Source of the DNA: Roseovarius sp.
GTDB lineage: Bacteria > Pseudomonadota > Alphaproteobacteria > Rhodobacterales > Rhodobacteraceae
Assembly (NCBI GenBank): GCA_002720475.1
Contig: PBIL01000005.1
Location: forward strand, 491,925-555,924
Length of the DNA stretch: 64,000 nucleotides
Reading direction: 5' to 3'
Shown here: in pieces, positions 52,699 through 64,000 of the stretch
Numbering within the stretch: the first letter of the stretch is position 1
How the letters are laid out: each line of letters opens with the position of its first letter
Notes under the pieces: generated by a model
The model's input: the letters and a program-made list of their open reading frames with translations, nothing else
Told to the model about the DNA's origin: nothing
Databases searched by the model: none
Position numbers and translations under genes: made by a program

Positions 52699-55113
52699 AT
52701 GCAAGACCCTCTGAATCCTTCCTATCCGGTGCTGCCGCTGCGCGACATCGTGGTGTTCCCGCACATGATCGTGCCGCTCTTCGTGGGGCGCGACAAATCC
52801 GTGCGCGCACTCGAGGAGGTGATGGCCGACGACAAGCAGATTCTCTTGTCGAGCCAGATCGACCCCTCCGATGACGATCCCACGACCGACGGGATCTATC
52901 GCGTGGGCGTGCTGGCCAACGTGCTGCAACTGCTCAAGCTGCCCGATGGCACCGTCAAGGTGCTGGTCGAGGGCGTGCGGCGGGTGCGCATCCTGGACTA
53001 TGTCGAGAACGAGTCGTTCTTCGAGGCGCGGGCCGAGGCGCTCGACGAGATGCCGGGCGATCCGACCACCGTTACCGCGCTTCTGCGCACGGTGGGCGAG
53101 GAATTTGCCCGCTACGCCAAGATCCGCAAGAACATCCCCGACGAGGCGCTCGCTGCGGTCAGCGATGCCGAGGATGCGGCGAAGCTCGCCGATCTCGTGT
53201 CGGGCCATCTCGGCCTCGATGTCGAGCGCAAGCAGGATCTGCTCGAGACGCTGAGCGTGAGCGAGCGTCTGGAGAAGGTCTATGGCCTGATGCAGGGCGA
53301 GATGAGCGTCCTGCAGGTCGAGAAGAAGATCAAGACCCGCGTCAAGAGCCAGATGGAGCGCACGCAGCGCGAATATTACCTCAACGAGCAGATGAAGGCC
53401 ATTCAGCGCGAACTGGGCGATGGCGAGGACGGCGCGGGCGAGATCGCGGAACTCGAGGAGCGCATCGCCGCCACCAAGCTGAGCAAGGAGGCGCGCGAAA
53501 AGGCGCAGGCCGAGCTCAAGAAGCTCAAGAGCATGAGCCCGATGAGCGCCGAGGCCACGGTGGTGCGCAACTATCTCGACTGGATGCTGTCGATCCCGTG
53601 GGGCGTGAAGAGCCGCACCAAGAAGGACCTGCGCAAGGCGCAGGAGATCCTCGATGCCGATCACTACGGGCTTGAAAAGGTCAAGGAGCGCATCGTCGAA
53701 TACCTCGCCGTGCAGCAGCGCAGCAAGAAGCTCAAGGGCCCGATCATGTGCCTTGTAGGGCCCCCGGGCGTGGGCAAGACCAGCCTCGGCAAGTCCGTGG
53801 CGCGGGCAACGGGGCGCGAGTTCATCCGCATCAGCCTGGGCGGCGTGCGCGACGAATCCGAGATCCGCGGCCACCGTCGGACCTATATCGGCTCCATGCC
53901 GGGCAAGATCATCCAGGCGCTGAAGAAGGCCAAGACCACCAATCCGCTGATCCTGCTCGACGAGATCGACAAGATGGGCCAGGATTTCCGGGGCGACCCG
54001 GCAAGCGCCATGCTCGAGGTGCTGGACCCGGAGCAGAACTCGACCTTCGTCGATCACTATCTGGAGGTGGAATACGACCTGTCGAACGTCATGTTCCTGA
54101 CCACCGCCAACAGCTACAACATGCCCGGGCCGCTGCTCGACCGGATGGAGATCATTCCGCTGGCGGGCTATACCGAGGATGAAAAGCGCGAGATCGCCAA
54201 GCAGCACCTGCTCCAGAAGCAGATCGAGAACAACGGCCTGAAGAAGGGCGAATTCGAGCTGACCGATGCCGCGCTGACCGACATCATCCGCTACTACACC
54301 AGAGAGGCCGGGGTTCGGAACCTCGAGCGCGAGATCGCCAAGATCGCGCGCAAGGCGGTGACGAAGATCATCCGCGGCGAGGCCAAGAGCGTGACGGTGA
54401 CGCCGGAGAACCTCGGCGATTTTCTCGGCGTGCGGAAGTTCAAGTTCGGCCTTGCGGAAGAGAGCGACCAGGTGGGCGTGGTCACGGGGCTTGCCTATAC
54501 CAGCGTGGGGGGCGAGCTTCTCAACATCGAGGCGCTGCGCCTGCCGGGCAAGGGGCGGATGAAGACCACCGGCAAGCTGGGCGAGGTGATGAAGGAATCC
54601 ATCGACGCCGCGTCAAGCTATGTCCGCTCGATCGCGCCCGAGATCGGGGTGAAGCCGCCGCGCTTCGAGAAATGGGACATCCACGTCCACGTCCCCGAAG
54701 GGGCCACGCCCAAGGACGGGCCCTCGGCGGGTCTGGCGATGGTGACCTCCATCGTGTCGGTGCTGACCGGCATTCCGGTGCGCAAGGATATCGCCATGAC
54801 CGGCGAGGTCACGCTGCGCGGCAACGCGCTGCCCATCGGGGGGCTGAAGGAAAAGCTGCTCGCGGCGCTCCGGGGCGGGATCAAGACCGTGCTCATCCCG
54901 CGCGAGAACGAGAAGGATCTCGCCGAGATCCCCGAGAACGTGAAACAGGGGCTGGAGATCATCCCTGTCGATCACGTCCGCGACGTGCTGCGTCTGGCGC
55001 TGGTCCGCAAGCCCGAGCCGGTGGACTGGGACGAGGCCGCCGAGGAGGCCGCAGCCGCCGAGGCGGCGCGTCAGCAGCCCGAGGGCGAGGGGCGCGGCGC
55101 TGTGGCGCACTGA
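52699..55113 (+). CDS. lon: Lon ATP-dependent protease
   Basis: Degrades misfolded and regulatory proteins in the cytoplasm. The protein is 804 residues. The N-terminal LON domain starts [14 protein letters not shown], the AAA+ Walker A is GPPGVGKT at 354-361, and the catalytic dyad is Ser676 (DGPSAG) with Lys719. The ATG at 52699 has AGGA upstream. A heat-shock-like promoter lies upstream. It is convergent with the S74-domain gene, separated by a GC hairpin. Confidence 0.97.
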   Translation: MQDPLNPSYPVLPLRDIVVFPHMIVPLFVGRDKSVRALEEVMADDKQILLSSQIDPSDDDPTTDGIYRVGVLANVLQLLKLPDGTVKVLVEGVRRVRILDYVENESFFEARAEALDEMPGDPTTVTALLRTVGEEFARYAKIRKNIPDEALAAVSDAEDAAKLADLVSGHLGLDVERKQDLLETLSVSERLEKVYGLMQGEMSVLQVEKKIKTRVKSQMERTQREYYLNEQMKAIQRELGDGEDGAGEIAELEERIAATKLSKEAREKAQAELKKLKSMSPMSAEATVVRNYLDWMLSIPWGVKSRTKKDLRKAQEILDADHYGLEKVKERIVEYLAVQQRSKKLKGPIMCLVGPPGVGKTSLGKSVARATGREFIRISLGGVRDESEIRGHRRTYIGSMPGKIIQALKKAKTTNPLILLDEIDKMGQDFRGDPASAMLEVLDPEQNSTFVDHYLEVEYDLSNVMFLTTANSYNMPGPLLDRMEIIPLAGYTEDEKREIAKQHLLQKQIENNGLKKGEFELTDAALTDIIRYYTREAGVRNLEREIAKIARKAVTKIIRGEAKSVTVTPENLGDFLGVRKFKFGLAEESDQVGVVTGLAYTSVGGELLNIEALRLPGKGRMKTTGKLGEVMKESIDAASSYVRSIAPEIGVKPPRFEKWDIHVHVPEGATPKDGPSAGLAMVTSIVSVLTGIPVRKDIAMTGEVTLRGNALPIGGLKEKLLAALRGGIKTVLIPRENEKDLAEIPENVKQGLEIIPVDHVRDVLRLALVRKPEPVDWDEAAEEAAAAEAARQQPEGEGRGAVAH

Positions 55114-55139
55114 GCCGGGCAGACGGAAACAGGGCCGTG

Positions 55140-55169
55140 GCGGCGCGGAGGTGATGGCCCCCGCGCCGC
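55140..55169. terminator. Hairpin between convergent lon and S74-domain genes
   Basis: Perfect 9-bp stem GCGGCGCGG/CCGCGCCGC with a 12-base loop, just after lon. There is no T-run, so it may be a weak or factor-assisted terminator. Confidence 0.5.
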
Positions 55170-55176
55170 GCGTGCG

Positions 55177-55644
55177 TCAGTCGATCAGCGCCGGGCGCAC
55201 GTCGATCTGGTTGTAATCGACCATGAGATAGCCGCTTTCGTGACGGCTGACGGCCTCGGGGCGCAGGCGGGCAACGTCCTGCGCCATGGCACCGCGGAAG
55301 CGCTGCTCATGGCCCTTGTAGCGGAATTCGTAGATGCCGAAGCCCTGCGGCGAGGTGCCGACACGCTTGATGTCGGTCTTGAGCGCCTTGTCGCTGGCCA
55401 TCATGGCGTAATGGTTGCCACCCCCCGCGCTGGCGGTGCTGACGATGGCGAGGATTGCCACGATCACGAGCATCCCCAGCACGACGAGGTCAGCGCGCGA
55501 ACTGCCCAAGGGGACGCTGCTCTGCGAGGAAAGCGTCGCGCTGCGAACCTGGTCGGCGGTCATGCGGGCCTGTTCCCGGGCCTGCGCGGCCCCGGCAATG
55601 ACGAGAGAGGCGGCAAGCGCCCCTGCAATGAGTTTGGTTTTCAT
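55177..55644 (-). CDS. Membrane protein with lone S74 intramolecular chaperone domain
   Basis: A 155-residue protein: signal peptide 1-22, one transmembrane helix at about 52-69, then the S74 (endosialidase tail-type) chaperone domain. The self-cleavage pattern is present: Ser84-Asp85 and Lys89 in ASDKALKTDIKR, then GAMAQDVARLRPEAV and LMVDYNQID. In phage tail spikes this domain folds a trimer and cuts itself off; here there is no fibre upstream of it. No phage genes are nearby. Convergent with lon. Confidence 0.82.
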   Translation of the reverse strand: MKTKLIAGALAASLVIAGAAQAREQARMTADQVRSATLSSQSSVPLGSSRADLVVLGMLVIVAILAIVSTASAGGGNHYAMMASDKALKTDIKRVGTSPQGFGIYEFRYKGHEQRFRGAMAQDVARLRPEAVSRHESGYLMVDYNQIDVRPALID

Positions 55645-55990
55645 GGTCGTCCCCCAGTTGACAAGTTCCGCGGGCGCACAGGTTGAAATACCGCAGTTGA
55701 CCAGTCACACACCCCGCGATGACACATAGTCTACACGAAAACGAGAGATTTGCGTGATCTTTCTGCGCGCCCCTCGACATGCCAGCGGGACGCCCGCGCC
55801 GTAGCGCTGCCTGTCCAGGGATCCGTTCGGCACGCCCGCCGCGCCGTGGCCGGTCTCCCGTCATCCTCTCCCGGGATGGCCCCGAGCTCGTCCGGGCATG
55901 TCTGTCCGTCAACTCTGGCTGGCCATGCCCCCCACAAGCCGCTAGCGTGTTTCCGAAGGCGAAACAGTCATCCCGCGCAAGAGGCACAGC
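55645..55990. other. Divergent intergenic region with a direct repeat
   Basis: A 346-base gap between the S74-domain gene and the HU-like gene, with no gene supported. It holds two direct copies of a 12-base element, CAGTTGACAAGT (55655-55666) and CAGTTGACCAGT (55694-55705), 39 bases apart start to start, just upstream of the S74 gene. They could be operators or promoter -35 elements. The AGAGGCACAGC stretch before 55991 is the ribosome site of the HU-like gene. Confidence 0.55.
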
Positions 55991-56392
55991 ATGGCAACCA
56001 GACCGACCACCCGAAGCAGGACACGCAAGCCCGCCGCCGCGCCCGCCGGGGCGGAACAGCCGGAAGTGGCGAGCGCCGGGCCGCCCGCGCCCGCGCTGCC
56101 CGAACTCAAGCGTCAGGAACTTCTTGCCCAGGTGGTCCGGCGCGCCGAGATCAAGAAGAAATTCGCCAAGCCCGTGCTCGAGGCCGCGCTCGCGGTGATC
56201 GGCGAGGCGCTGGCCGAGGGGCGTGACCTGAACCTTGCGCCGATGGGCAAGGTCAGGATCAACCGCGCGCGCGAGGCGGGCAATGGCCGTGTCCTGATCG
56301 CCCGCATCCGGCAGGGCGCGGCGGGCACCGGCGGGCGCGGTTCCGAAGATGACGAAGAGATGAAAGAGGTGGTTGCAGAGCCTTCGGAGTGA
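55991..56392 (+). CDS. HU-family DNA-binding protein with long tails
   Basis: A 133-residue protein. Residues about 40-110 form an HU/IHF core (LLAQVVRRAEIKKKFAKPVLEAAL in parts, then LNLAPMGKVRINRA). The N-terminal 35 residues are a Lys/Arg/Pro/Ala-rich extension, and the C-terminal 25 residues are acidic. The basic extension may add DNA contacts. Divergent from the S74-domain gene; tRNA-Val follows on the same strand 19 bases later. Confidence 0.85.
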   Translation: MATRPTTRSRTRKPAAAPAGAEQPEVASAGPPAPALPELKRQELLAQVVRRAEIKKKFAKPVLEAALAVIGEALAEGRDLNLAPMGKVRINRAREAGNGRVLIARIRQGAAGTGGRGSEDDEEMKEVVAEPSE

Positions 56393-56411
56393 CGCTAAAA
56401 GCCCGCCCAAC

Positions 56412-56486
56412 GGGTGATTAGCTCAGTGGTAGAGCGCTTCGTTCACATCGAAGATGTCAGGAGTTCGAATCTCTTATCACCCACCA
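56412..56486 (+). tRNA. tRNA-Val (CAC anticodon)
   Basis: A 75-base cloverleaf: acceptor GGGTGAT/ATCACCC, D arm GCTC/GAGC, anticodon stem CTTCG/CGAAG with loop TTCACAT giving anticodon CAC, T loop TTCGAAT, encoded CCA. It decodes GTG. Confidence 0.97.
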
Positions 56487-56657
56487 TTTCCACATTTTCG
56501 TCCGGGCTTCCGGGCTGAGCCAGCGGCGCTCTGATGGCACACGGCCGGGTGGCGCTTGCCGGGGCCGCGCGGCCGGGCTACCAATCGAGACCGAAGGCCT
56601 GCCGACCGCAGGCGGTTTCGGGGCGATACACGCCGACAGGTGGAGGAGGAGACGGAT

Positions 56658-57632
56658 ATGGCACGCACCGTGGTGATCGAGCAAACCGGAGGACCCGAGG
56701 TTCTGAAACTCGTGGACTGCGAGGTGGGCGAGCCGGGGCCGGGCGAGATCCGCATCCGCCACAAGGCCTGTGGCCTCAACTTCATCGATGTCTACCAGCG
56801 CACCGGCCTCTATCCGCTGACGCTGCCCCATGCCCTGGGGATGGAGGCGGCCGGCGTGATCGAGGCCGTGGGCGAGGGGGTCACGCATCTGCGCCCCGGC
56901 GACCGCGCCGCCTATGCCGCCACCCCGCCCGGGGCCTATGCGGAGGCGCGCGTCATGCCCGCCGCGCAGGTCTGCCCTCTGCCCGAGGGGATCTCCTTCG
57001 AGGAAGCGGCGGCGATCATGCTCCAGGGGCTGACGGTGGAATATCTCTTTCACCGGGTCTGGCCGCTGGAAAGGGGACAGACCGTGCTCTTTCACGCCGC
57101 TGCCGGGGGCGTCGGGCTTCTGGCCTGCCAATGGGCGCGCTCCGAGGGGATCCGCCTCATCGGAACCGCCGGTACGGATGAGAAATGCGCGCTCGCGGTC
57201 GAGAACGGGGCCGAGACCTGCCTCAACTATCGCGCGGGCGATTTCGTGGAAGAGGTGCGCGCGCTCACCGGCGGCGCGGGGGTCGATCTGGTGATGGACG
57301 GCGTGGGCAGGGACACGTTCGAGCGCTCGCTCGACTGCCTCAAGCCGCTCGGCATGATGATCTCCTTCGGCAATGCCTCGGGCCCGGTGGAGCCGGTGAG
57401 CCTGCTGACGCTTGCCGCCAAGGGCTCGCTCAAGCTCACCCGCACGACGCTTTTCACCTTCCTCGCCGATCCAGAACGCTGCCAGGAGATGGCGCGACAT
57501 CTCTTCGAAAAGGTCGCGAGCGGTGCCGTGCGCCCCGTGATCGGGCGCCGCTACCCGCTCGAGGCGATCGCCGAGGCGCATCGCGCCCTCGAGGCGCGCG
57601 AGACGACCGGCTCTACCGTGATCACGCTCTGA
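56658..57632 (+). CDS. qor: NADPH:quinone oxidoreductase (zeta-crystallin type)
   Basis: A 324-residue MDR-family reductase using NADPH to reduce quinones. Lacks zinc ligands, as expected for QOR. The cofactor fold has AAAGGVGLLACQWAR (near residue 155) and a GTAGTDEKC strand. The substrate side starts GLNFIDVYQRTGLYP. GGAGGAGACGGAT precedes the ATG at 56658; an earlier frame start at 56556 adds an unlikely extension. Single gene between tRNA-Val and tRNA-Ser. Confidence 0.94.
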   Translation: MARTVVIEQTGGPEVLKLVDCEVGEPGPGEIRIRHKACGLNFIDVYQRTGLYPLTLPHALGMEAAGVIEAVGEGVTHLRPGDRAAYAATPPGAYAEARVMPAAQVCPLPEGISFEEAAAIMLQGLTVEYLFHRVWPLERGQTVLFHAAAGGVGLLACQWARSEGIRLIGTAGTDEKCALAVENGAETCLNYRAGDFVEEVRALTGGAGVDLVMDGVGRDTFERSLDCLKPLGMMISFGNASGPVEPVSLLTLAAKGSLKLTRTTLFTFLADPERCQEMARHLFEKVASGAVRPVIGRRYPLEAIAEAHRALEARETTGSTVITL

Positions 57633-57713
57633 GCGCGCGGGCGGCGGTATCCGGGCGGTTCCGGGCAAATTGTGCCTTGTGCTCCCGCCACCGACCCCGC
57701 TATACGCGACGGC

Positions 57714-57803
57714 GGAGACGTGGCCGAGTGGTCGAAGGCGCTCCCCTGCTAAGGGAGTAGACGGGAAACCGTCTCGTGGGTTCGAATCCCATCGTCTCCG
57801 CCA
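57714..57803 (+). tRNA. tRNA-Ser (GCT anticodon)
   Basis: A 90-base cloverleaf with long variable arm: acceptor GGAGACG/CGTCTCC, anticodon stem CTCCC/GGGAG with loop CTGCTAA giving anticodon GCT, variable-arm stem GACGG/CCGTC, T loop TTCGAAT, encoded CCA. It decodes AGC and AGT. Such tRNA ends are common phage and island attachment sites. Confidence 0.97.
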
Positions 57804-58067
57804 CTGTCCCTTGCGGAATTTTTCTCTTCCCCAGCGTGCCCGGAATTTTGCCCTTGTTTTCAAGGGTTACGCCGATGGGCTGTTCACCTTCGCCGGTGGG
57901 AAACTGCCAGAATTGGTCTCTGAGGGCCGATATTCTCTGAACCTGTTGACTGCGCGGATTTGGTGAATTTCCTGCAAGGCATTGATTGACAATGAATAAT
58001 GTGTAACGCAACCTGAACACTTCGATGCCGGTGGCGACTTCGGAGAAACGACTCGCATCGGACGTTC
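57804..58067. other. AT-richer gap between tRNA-Ser and the restriction locus
   Basis: A 264-base region visibly richer in A and T than its surroundings, with no gene supported. A small hairpin CCCTTG-TTTT-CAAGGG lies at 57851-57866. Its composition and place suggest the edge of an insert that brought the restriction locus. No repeat of the tRNA 3' end was found inside the window. Confidence 0.5.
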
Positions 58068-58780
58068 TCAGGCTAGGGCTCGCTCCAAACGGTTCTTCCT
58101 ACGTTCCCAGTCTGGCATCACCTGCTCGAGAAGCTCGAAAAACGCCGGGCCGTGATGCGGCTCCGCGATGTGGCATAGTTCGTGGGTGATCACGTAGTCG
58201 ATGGCGTCGACCGGCGCTTGAATGAGACGCAAGTTGAGCAGCAGCCGTCCGGCGGGCGACATGGAGCCCCACCTCTGGCGGATTTGCCGAACGATCAGAC
58301 CCCTTGGCCGAAACGCCTCGGGGTCTGGAAAAAACCCCAGGCAATGCTCGATCCGTTCCGGAAACTTGACGTGAGCGCGCTCACGATACCACGCTTCCAC
58401 CAACGCCCGCGTCACGTCGGGCCTGTCCGGTCGGTGCGTCTGCACGAGGATGAACCCCCGGATCAGCTTCACTCCGGCCTGAACATGCGGGACAACCTTC
58501 AGCCGATACTGGCGCCCGAGATAGAGATGCGTTTCACCGGAGACGAACCGGCGTTCGGGCGTGCGCGGCAGGAACTGCGCGAAATATCTCTGCTGCCGCA
58601 GCACCCAGGCCGCCCGCTTCCGCAGCTTTGCCTCGATCGCTTCCAGCGCCGCGTCCGCCGGTGCGGTAACGACCACGGAGGTGTCCGGCTCCACGGCAAT
58701 CTCCAGCGTCTTCCGCGGCCGCCGCACGATTTCATAGGCGATTTGATACGAGCCATAACGCAAACAGTGGCCTTGGCGTT

Positions 58781-58784
<4 letters not shown>
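58068..58784 (-). CDS. YgjP-type metal-dependent hydrolase
   Basis: A 238-residue protein of the YgjP/DUF45 (M48-like) type. The zinc motif THELCH is near residues 200-205, followed by a downstream EPHHGPAF segment. The N-terminal part forms the YgjP beta sheet, and WYRERA is a conserved central motif. It is often found next to type I restriction genes; here its ATG overlaps the hsdR stop (ATGA). Its role in the system is not known. Confidence 0.85.
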
Positions 58785-61996
<3,212 letters not shown>

Positions 61997-62138
61997 GGGC
62001 TGGCTCCCGAGGCTGCAATTAACTTGCGATTCACGCCTCCTATGCCTATATAGGGCTCAAAGGATTGGGCATTTCCCGGTCGACAAAGGGGTCCTGGAGC
62101 TTCCGGGGCCCTTTTGTTTTTCTTTGCTTCGCAAGGGC
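61997..62138. other. Intergenic region upstream of hsdR with hairpin and palindrome
   Basis: A 142-base gap. A CCTATATAGG palindrome lies at about 62045-62054, near a likely hsdR promoter position. A GC-rich imperfect hairpin (arms AAAGGG/CCCTTT, about 62087-62117) lies close to the DUF3800 stop; its T-rich side, GTTTTTCTTT, faces the plus strand. It may end the upstream hsdS-DUF3800 transcript. Confidence 0.45.
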
Positions 62139-62870
62139 TTAAGGGAAGCATTTAAGTCCTCCCAACTTTGGGCGGATGATTTCGAAGGCGCGGTTCGGCT
62201 GTCCGCGACGCAACCGCGACAGCGCAATCGGCCGCGCCGTCAGATCGGCCAGCTGAAGGCCCGAGGAGTTCGCGGCCTTCGGCATGAAGACCGGCTGGAA
62301 GTCGAAGCGGCTGAAGTCATGCCGGCGATAACCCCAGTGGCTGTCGTTGCCGACGATGCGGCGAAATTCGAGCTCGAGTTCCCGGTCCTCCTTCGCGCCT
62401 CGGCTCTCGAAGACGATGTGCACGGTCTTTCCATGCTGCCGTTCCCGGGTGAGCATCTCGTGCAGCCGTTCCATGCAGAAATGCATGGCGATCTCGTAGG
62501 GGTTCCAGGGATTGACGTATTTCGCACGATGCGCCTGCTTGTCGATGACCGAAGCGAAGATCGTCATTGGCGCGGCCTCGATCAGGCCGTTGAGCCCGTC
62601 GAAGAACCGCGCCCGCAGCGCCGGATCGGTGCGCAAGATACCGAAGGGGCCGAGGCTCTTGCGGATTTCGTGCTCGTGCAGCACGACCGAATCGTGCCCC
62701 CAGATGTCGAACTTGAACTGCTGCATCGCGGGCACGATGACACCGTGATAATCGGCCTTGCGCATGACGCAGAAGACCAGCGCGAAGACGGGATATTGCG
62801 GGTCGATGCTGACCATCCCGTGATCGCCGCTTTCGTCGGCATAGACGATGAAATCGGAAAACTCAGGCAA
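62139..62870 (-). CDS. DUF3800 protein inside the type I restriction operon
   Basis: A 243-residue protein matching DUF3800, a putative RNase H-like nuclease family common near defence genes. The first acidic motif is YADESGDHG (Asp12, Glu13), and the C-terminal SSGLQLADL carries the usual late Asp. The start is TTG at 62870 with GGAGG seven bases upstream; no ATG keeps the DESGD motif. The start overlaps the hsdS stop, so translation is coupled. Its catalytic role is a prediction for the family. Confidence 0.85.
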   Translation of the reverse strand: MPEFSDFIVYADESGDHGMVSIDPQYPVFALVFCVMRKADYHGVIVPAMQQFKFDIWGHDSVVLHEHEIRKSLGPFGILRTDPALRARFFDGLNGLIEAAPMTIFASVIDKQAHRAKYVNPWNPYEIAMHFCMERLHEMLTRERQHGKTVHIVFESRGAKEDRELELEFRRIVGNDSHWGYRRHDFSRFDFQPVFMPKAANSSGLQLADLTARPIALSRLRRGQPNRAFEIIRPKLGGLKCFP

Positions 62871-64000
62871 CCGGCGCCTCCGTCCTGACCCGCCATTCCC
62901 CCGTCAGCAGCTTCTGCATCAGCCCGCGTTTCTGGCGGGTGAGGGCTTCGATTTCGGCGTGGATGAGGGTGAGTTCGGCGTTCGACGTGTTCACAACCTC
63001 CGCGATGGCCGCCTGTTCATCCGGGTCCATCGGAAGACGCAACTTGCCTTCAAGAAACTGGCTGTTGGTCACGGCGATGGTGTTTTTTGCACCCTTCTGC
63101 ACGAGGGGGCGCAGATAGTTCTTCGTGGCCACCGGCGACTCGAACAACGCATCAAGGATCACGCCAAGCGCGTGGATCTTGGGCGTGAACACGCCATAGA
63201 GGGGCGAGACGATCACCTCGCGGTCGACCTTGCTCTGCTTGATGATGCCAAGCGGGAAATCCCCTGTCGGGCTCTTCGTGTAAACGATGTCGCCGGGCAG
63301 GACGCGGTTGTAATGGTCCGTGCTGGCGGCGGAGAAGGACCGGCCGAGGTGCTCGATCTGGTTCACCAGCCCCTTGTGGACGGAAACCGAATAGACCTCC
63401 TCCTTGCCGGTCGACTTGAGGCCGTGTTCATGGAGCACCTCGCTGAGCCGCACTTCGCGCCATTCGCCGGAGAATCCGGGCAATCGCGCCTTGCCGGTGA
63501 AAAGATGGGTGCGGAACCAGGTGCGCAGCCGCGCCTTGGCGGTGCGCAGGGTGGTGAGGGCCTCCAGCGCGGCGTCCCAGGTCCGCAGGATCTCGGCGAT
63601 CTTGCGCTGTTCGGGGAGCGGGGGGAGTGGGATGGGAGTGGATTTCAAAAGCTCGGTATCAAGCCGCCCGGTTCCGTGGCCTGCACTATCGACGTGCCGG
63701 AGGATATCCTCCTTCCGGGCTGTCAACGCAATCGCGAGAAACTCAGGTTCCACATTCGATTTTGGAACAAGCGCTTTGATGTCCTGATTGAAGGCCACCG
63801 ACCTGTCACAGATCGTTATCGGCAGATCCTTGAATAGCCCCATGCCCCGGACGAGCACCAAGACCGACCCCGGCGGAACGACACGAACTGTCGAAGCCCC
63901 TTCTTCGGTTAGCGATAGACCGACGCCGTTCAGGCGTATGCCTTTCATATCTTTGACAGTGACCCACGGGATGGAACCGCCCCAATAGTCCGCGCGAGCT
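62863..64000 (-). CDS. hsdS: Type I restriction enzyme specificity subunit (5' part outside window)
   Basis: Determines the DNA sequence recognised by the type I enzyme. About 379 codons are visible; the N-terminus lies beyond the right edge. The visible frame starts YWGGSIPWVTVKDMKG, the typical first target-recognition domain motif. A central conserved helix (LPPLPEQRKIAEILRTWDAALE in parts) separates it from a second TRD, and the second helical spacer ends QKRGLMQKLLTGEWRV. The hsdM gene is presumably to the right. Partial only because the window ends. Confidence 0.93.
   Translation of the reverse strand, partial: ARADYWGGSIPWVTVKDMKGIRLNGVGLSLTEEGASTVRVVPPGSVLVLVRGMGLFKDLPITICDRSVAFNQDIKALVPKSNVEPEFLAIALTARKEDILRHVDSAGHGTGRLDTELLKSTPIPLPPLPEQRKIAEILRTWDAALEALTTLRTAKARLRTWFRTHLFTGKARLPGFSGEWREVRLSEVLHEHGLKSTGKEEVYSVSVHKGLVNQIEHLGRSFSAASTDHYNRVLPGDIVYTKSPTGDFPLGIIKQSKVDREVIVSPLYGVFTPKIHALGVILDALFESPVATKNYLRPLVQKGAKNTIAVTNSQFLEGKLRLPMDPDEQAAIAEVVNTSNAELTLIHAEIEALTRQKRGLMQKLLTGEWRVRTEAPVA

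Noticed and set aside
57700-58020. A 106-codon minus-strand frame across tRNA-Ser
   Set aside because: It runs through the tRNA on the opposite strand and has no ribosome site or conserved feature.

Overview
The window is a high-GC stretch of an alphaproteobacterial chromosome, most likely from the Rhodobacteraceae/Roseobacter group. This rests on the protein families and their order: cysG-DUF2849-cysI-cysH-DUF934-fpr, a single-cysteine IscR-like Rrf2 protein, a GTTC-N7-GTTC LexA box, an infC gene with a non-canonical start, and intergenic palindromes with a 'cctcgggtca.gcccgagg' core. No species can be named from the sequence alone. Coding density is very high and most same-strand neighbours overlap by 1-17 bases.

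Layout. (1) 1-11.3 kb: trpGDC on the minus strand (trpC cut by the window edge), a divergent polysaccharide deacetylase, a group III truncated haemoglobin, ileS, and a ppiD-trpE pair. (2) 11.4-18.9 kb: purF, cvpA, radA, a HAD phosphatase, tRNA-Thr(CGT), mazG and an M20 amidohydrolase. (3) 19-25.3 kb: an unusual accessory-looking cluster with a sulfotransferase, an ELM1-like protein, a diacylglycerol-kinase-like protein and a Tam41/Mmp37-like nucleotidyltransferase in one minus-strand series. It is bracketed by two paralogous GT8-like glycosyltransferases on opposite strands. (4) 25.3-36.3 kb: a dimethylglycine/sarcosine dehydrogenase-like enzyme, an alpha/beta hydrolase, an IscR-like regulator, uvrA (with an SOS box and flanking palindromic repeats), a DnaJ-like protein, infC and an Ala/Glu-rich membrane-anchored protein. 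(5) 36.3-41.8 kb: the assimilatory sulfate/sulfite reduction operon with a divergent Lrp/AsnC regulator and a perfect palindrome between them. (6) 41.8-50.4 kb: tpiA, an A-type Fe-S carrier, glpQ, a SatD-DUF3307 pair behind a near-perfect 27-bp palindrome, a SufT-like protein, a RimB-RimK fusion, a 40-residue lipoprotein, SPFH/NfeD and tgt. (7) 50.5-57.8 kb: an EF-hand/ECF sigma/short membrane protein/CpxP-like group, lon with a sigma-32-type promoter, a lone S74 chaperone-domain protein, an HU-like protein, tRNA-Val(CAC), a quinone oxidoreductase and tRNA-Ser(GCT). (8) 58 kb to the end: a type I restriction-modification locus (hsdS cut by the window edge, a DUF3800 gene, hsdR, a YgjP-type metallopeptidase) starting 264 bp after tRNA-Ser.

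The best candidate for an undescribed system is region 3. DAG kinase makes phosphatidate, and a Tam41-like enzyme would convert phosphatidate to CDP-diacylglycerol. A sulfotransferase, glycosyltransferases and an ELM1/GT-B-like protein around them suggest a dedicated route to a modified lipid or surface glycan. That function is inference. Second-tier signals are the SatD operator, the ATA-initiated infC, the EF-hand/ECF group, the DUF3800 gene inside the hsd operon, and a short stretch of foreign-looking codon use inside ileS.
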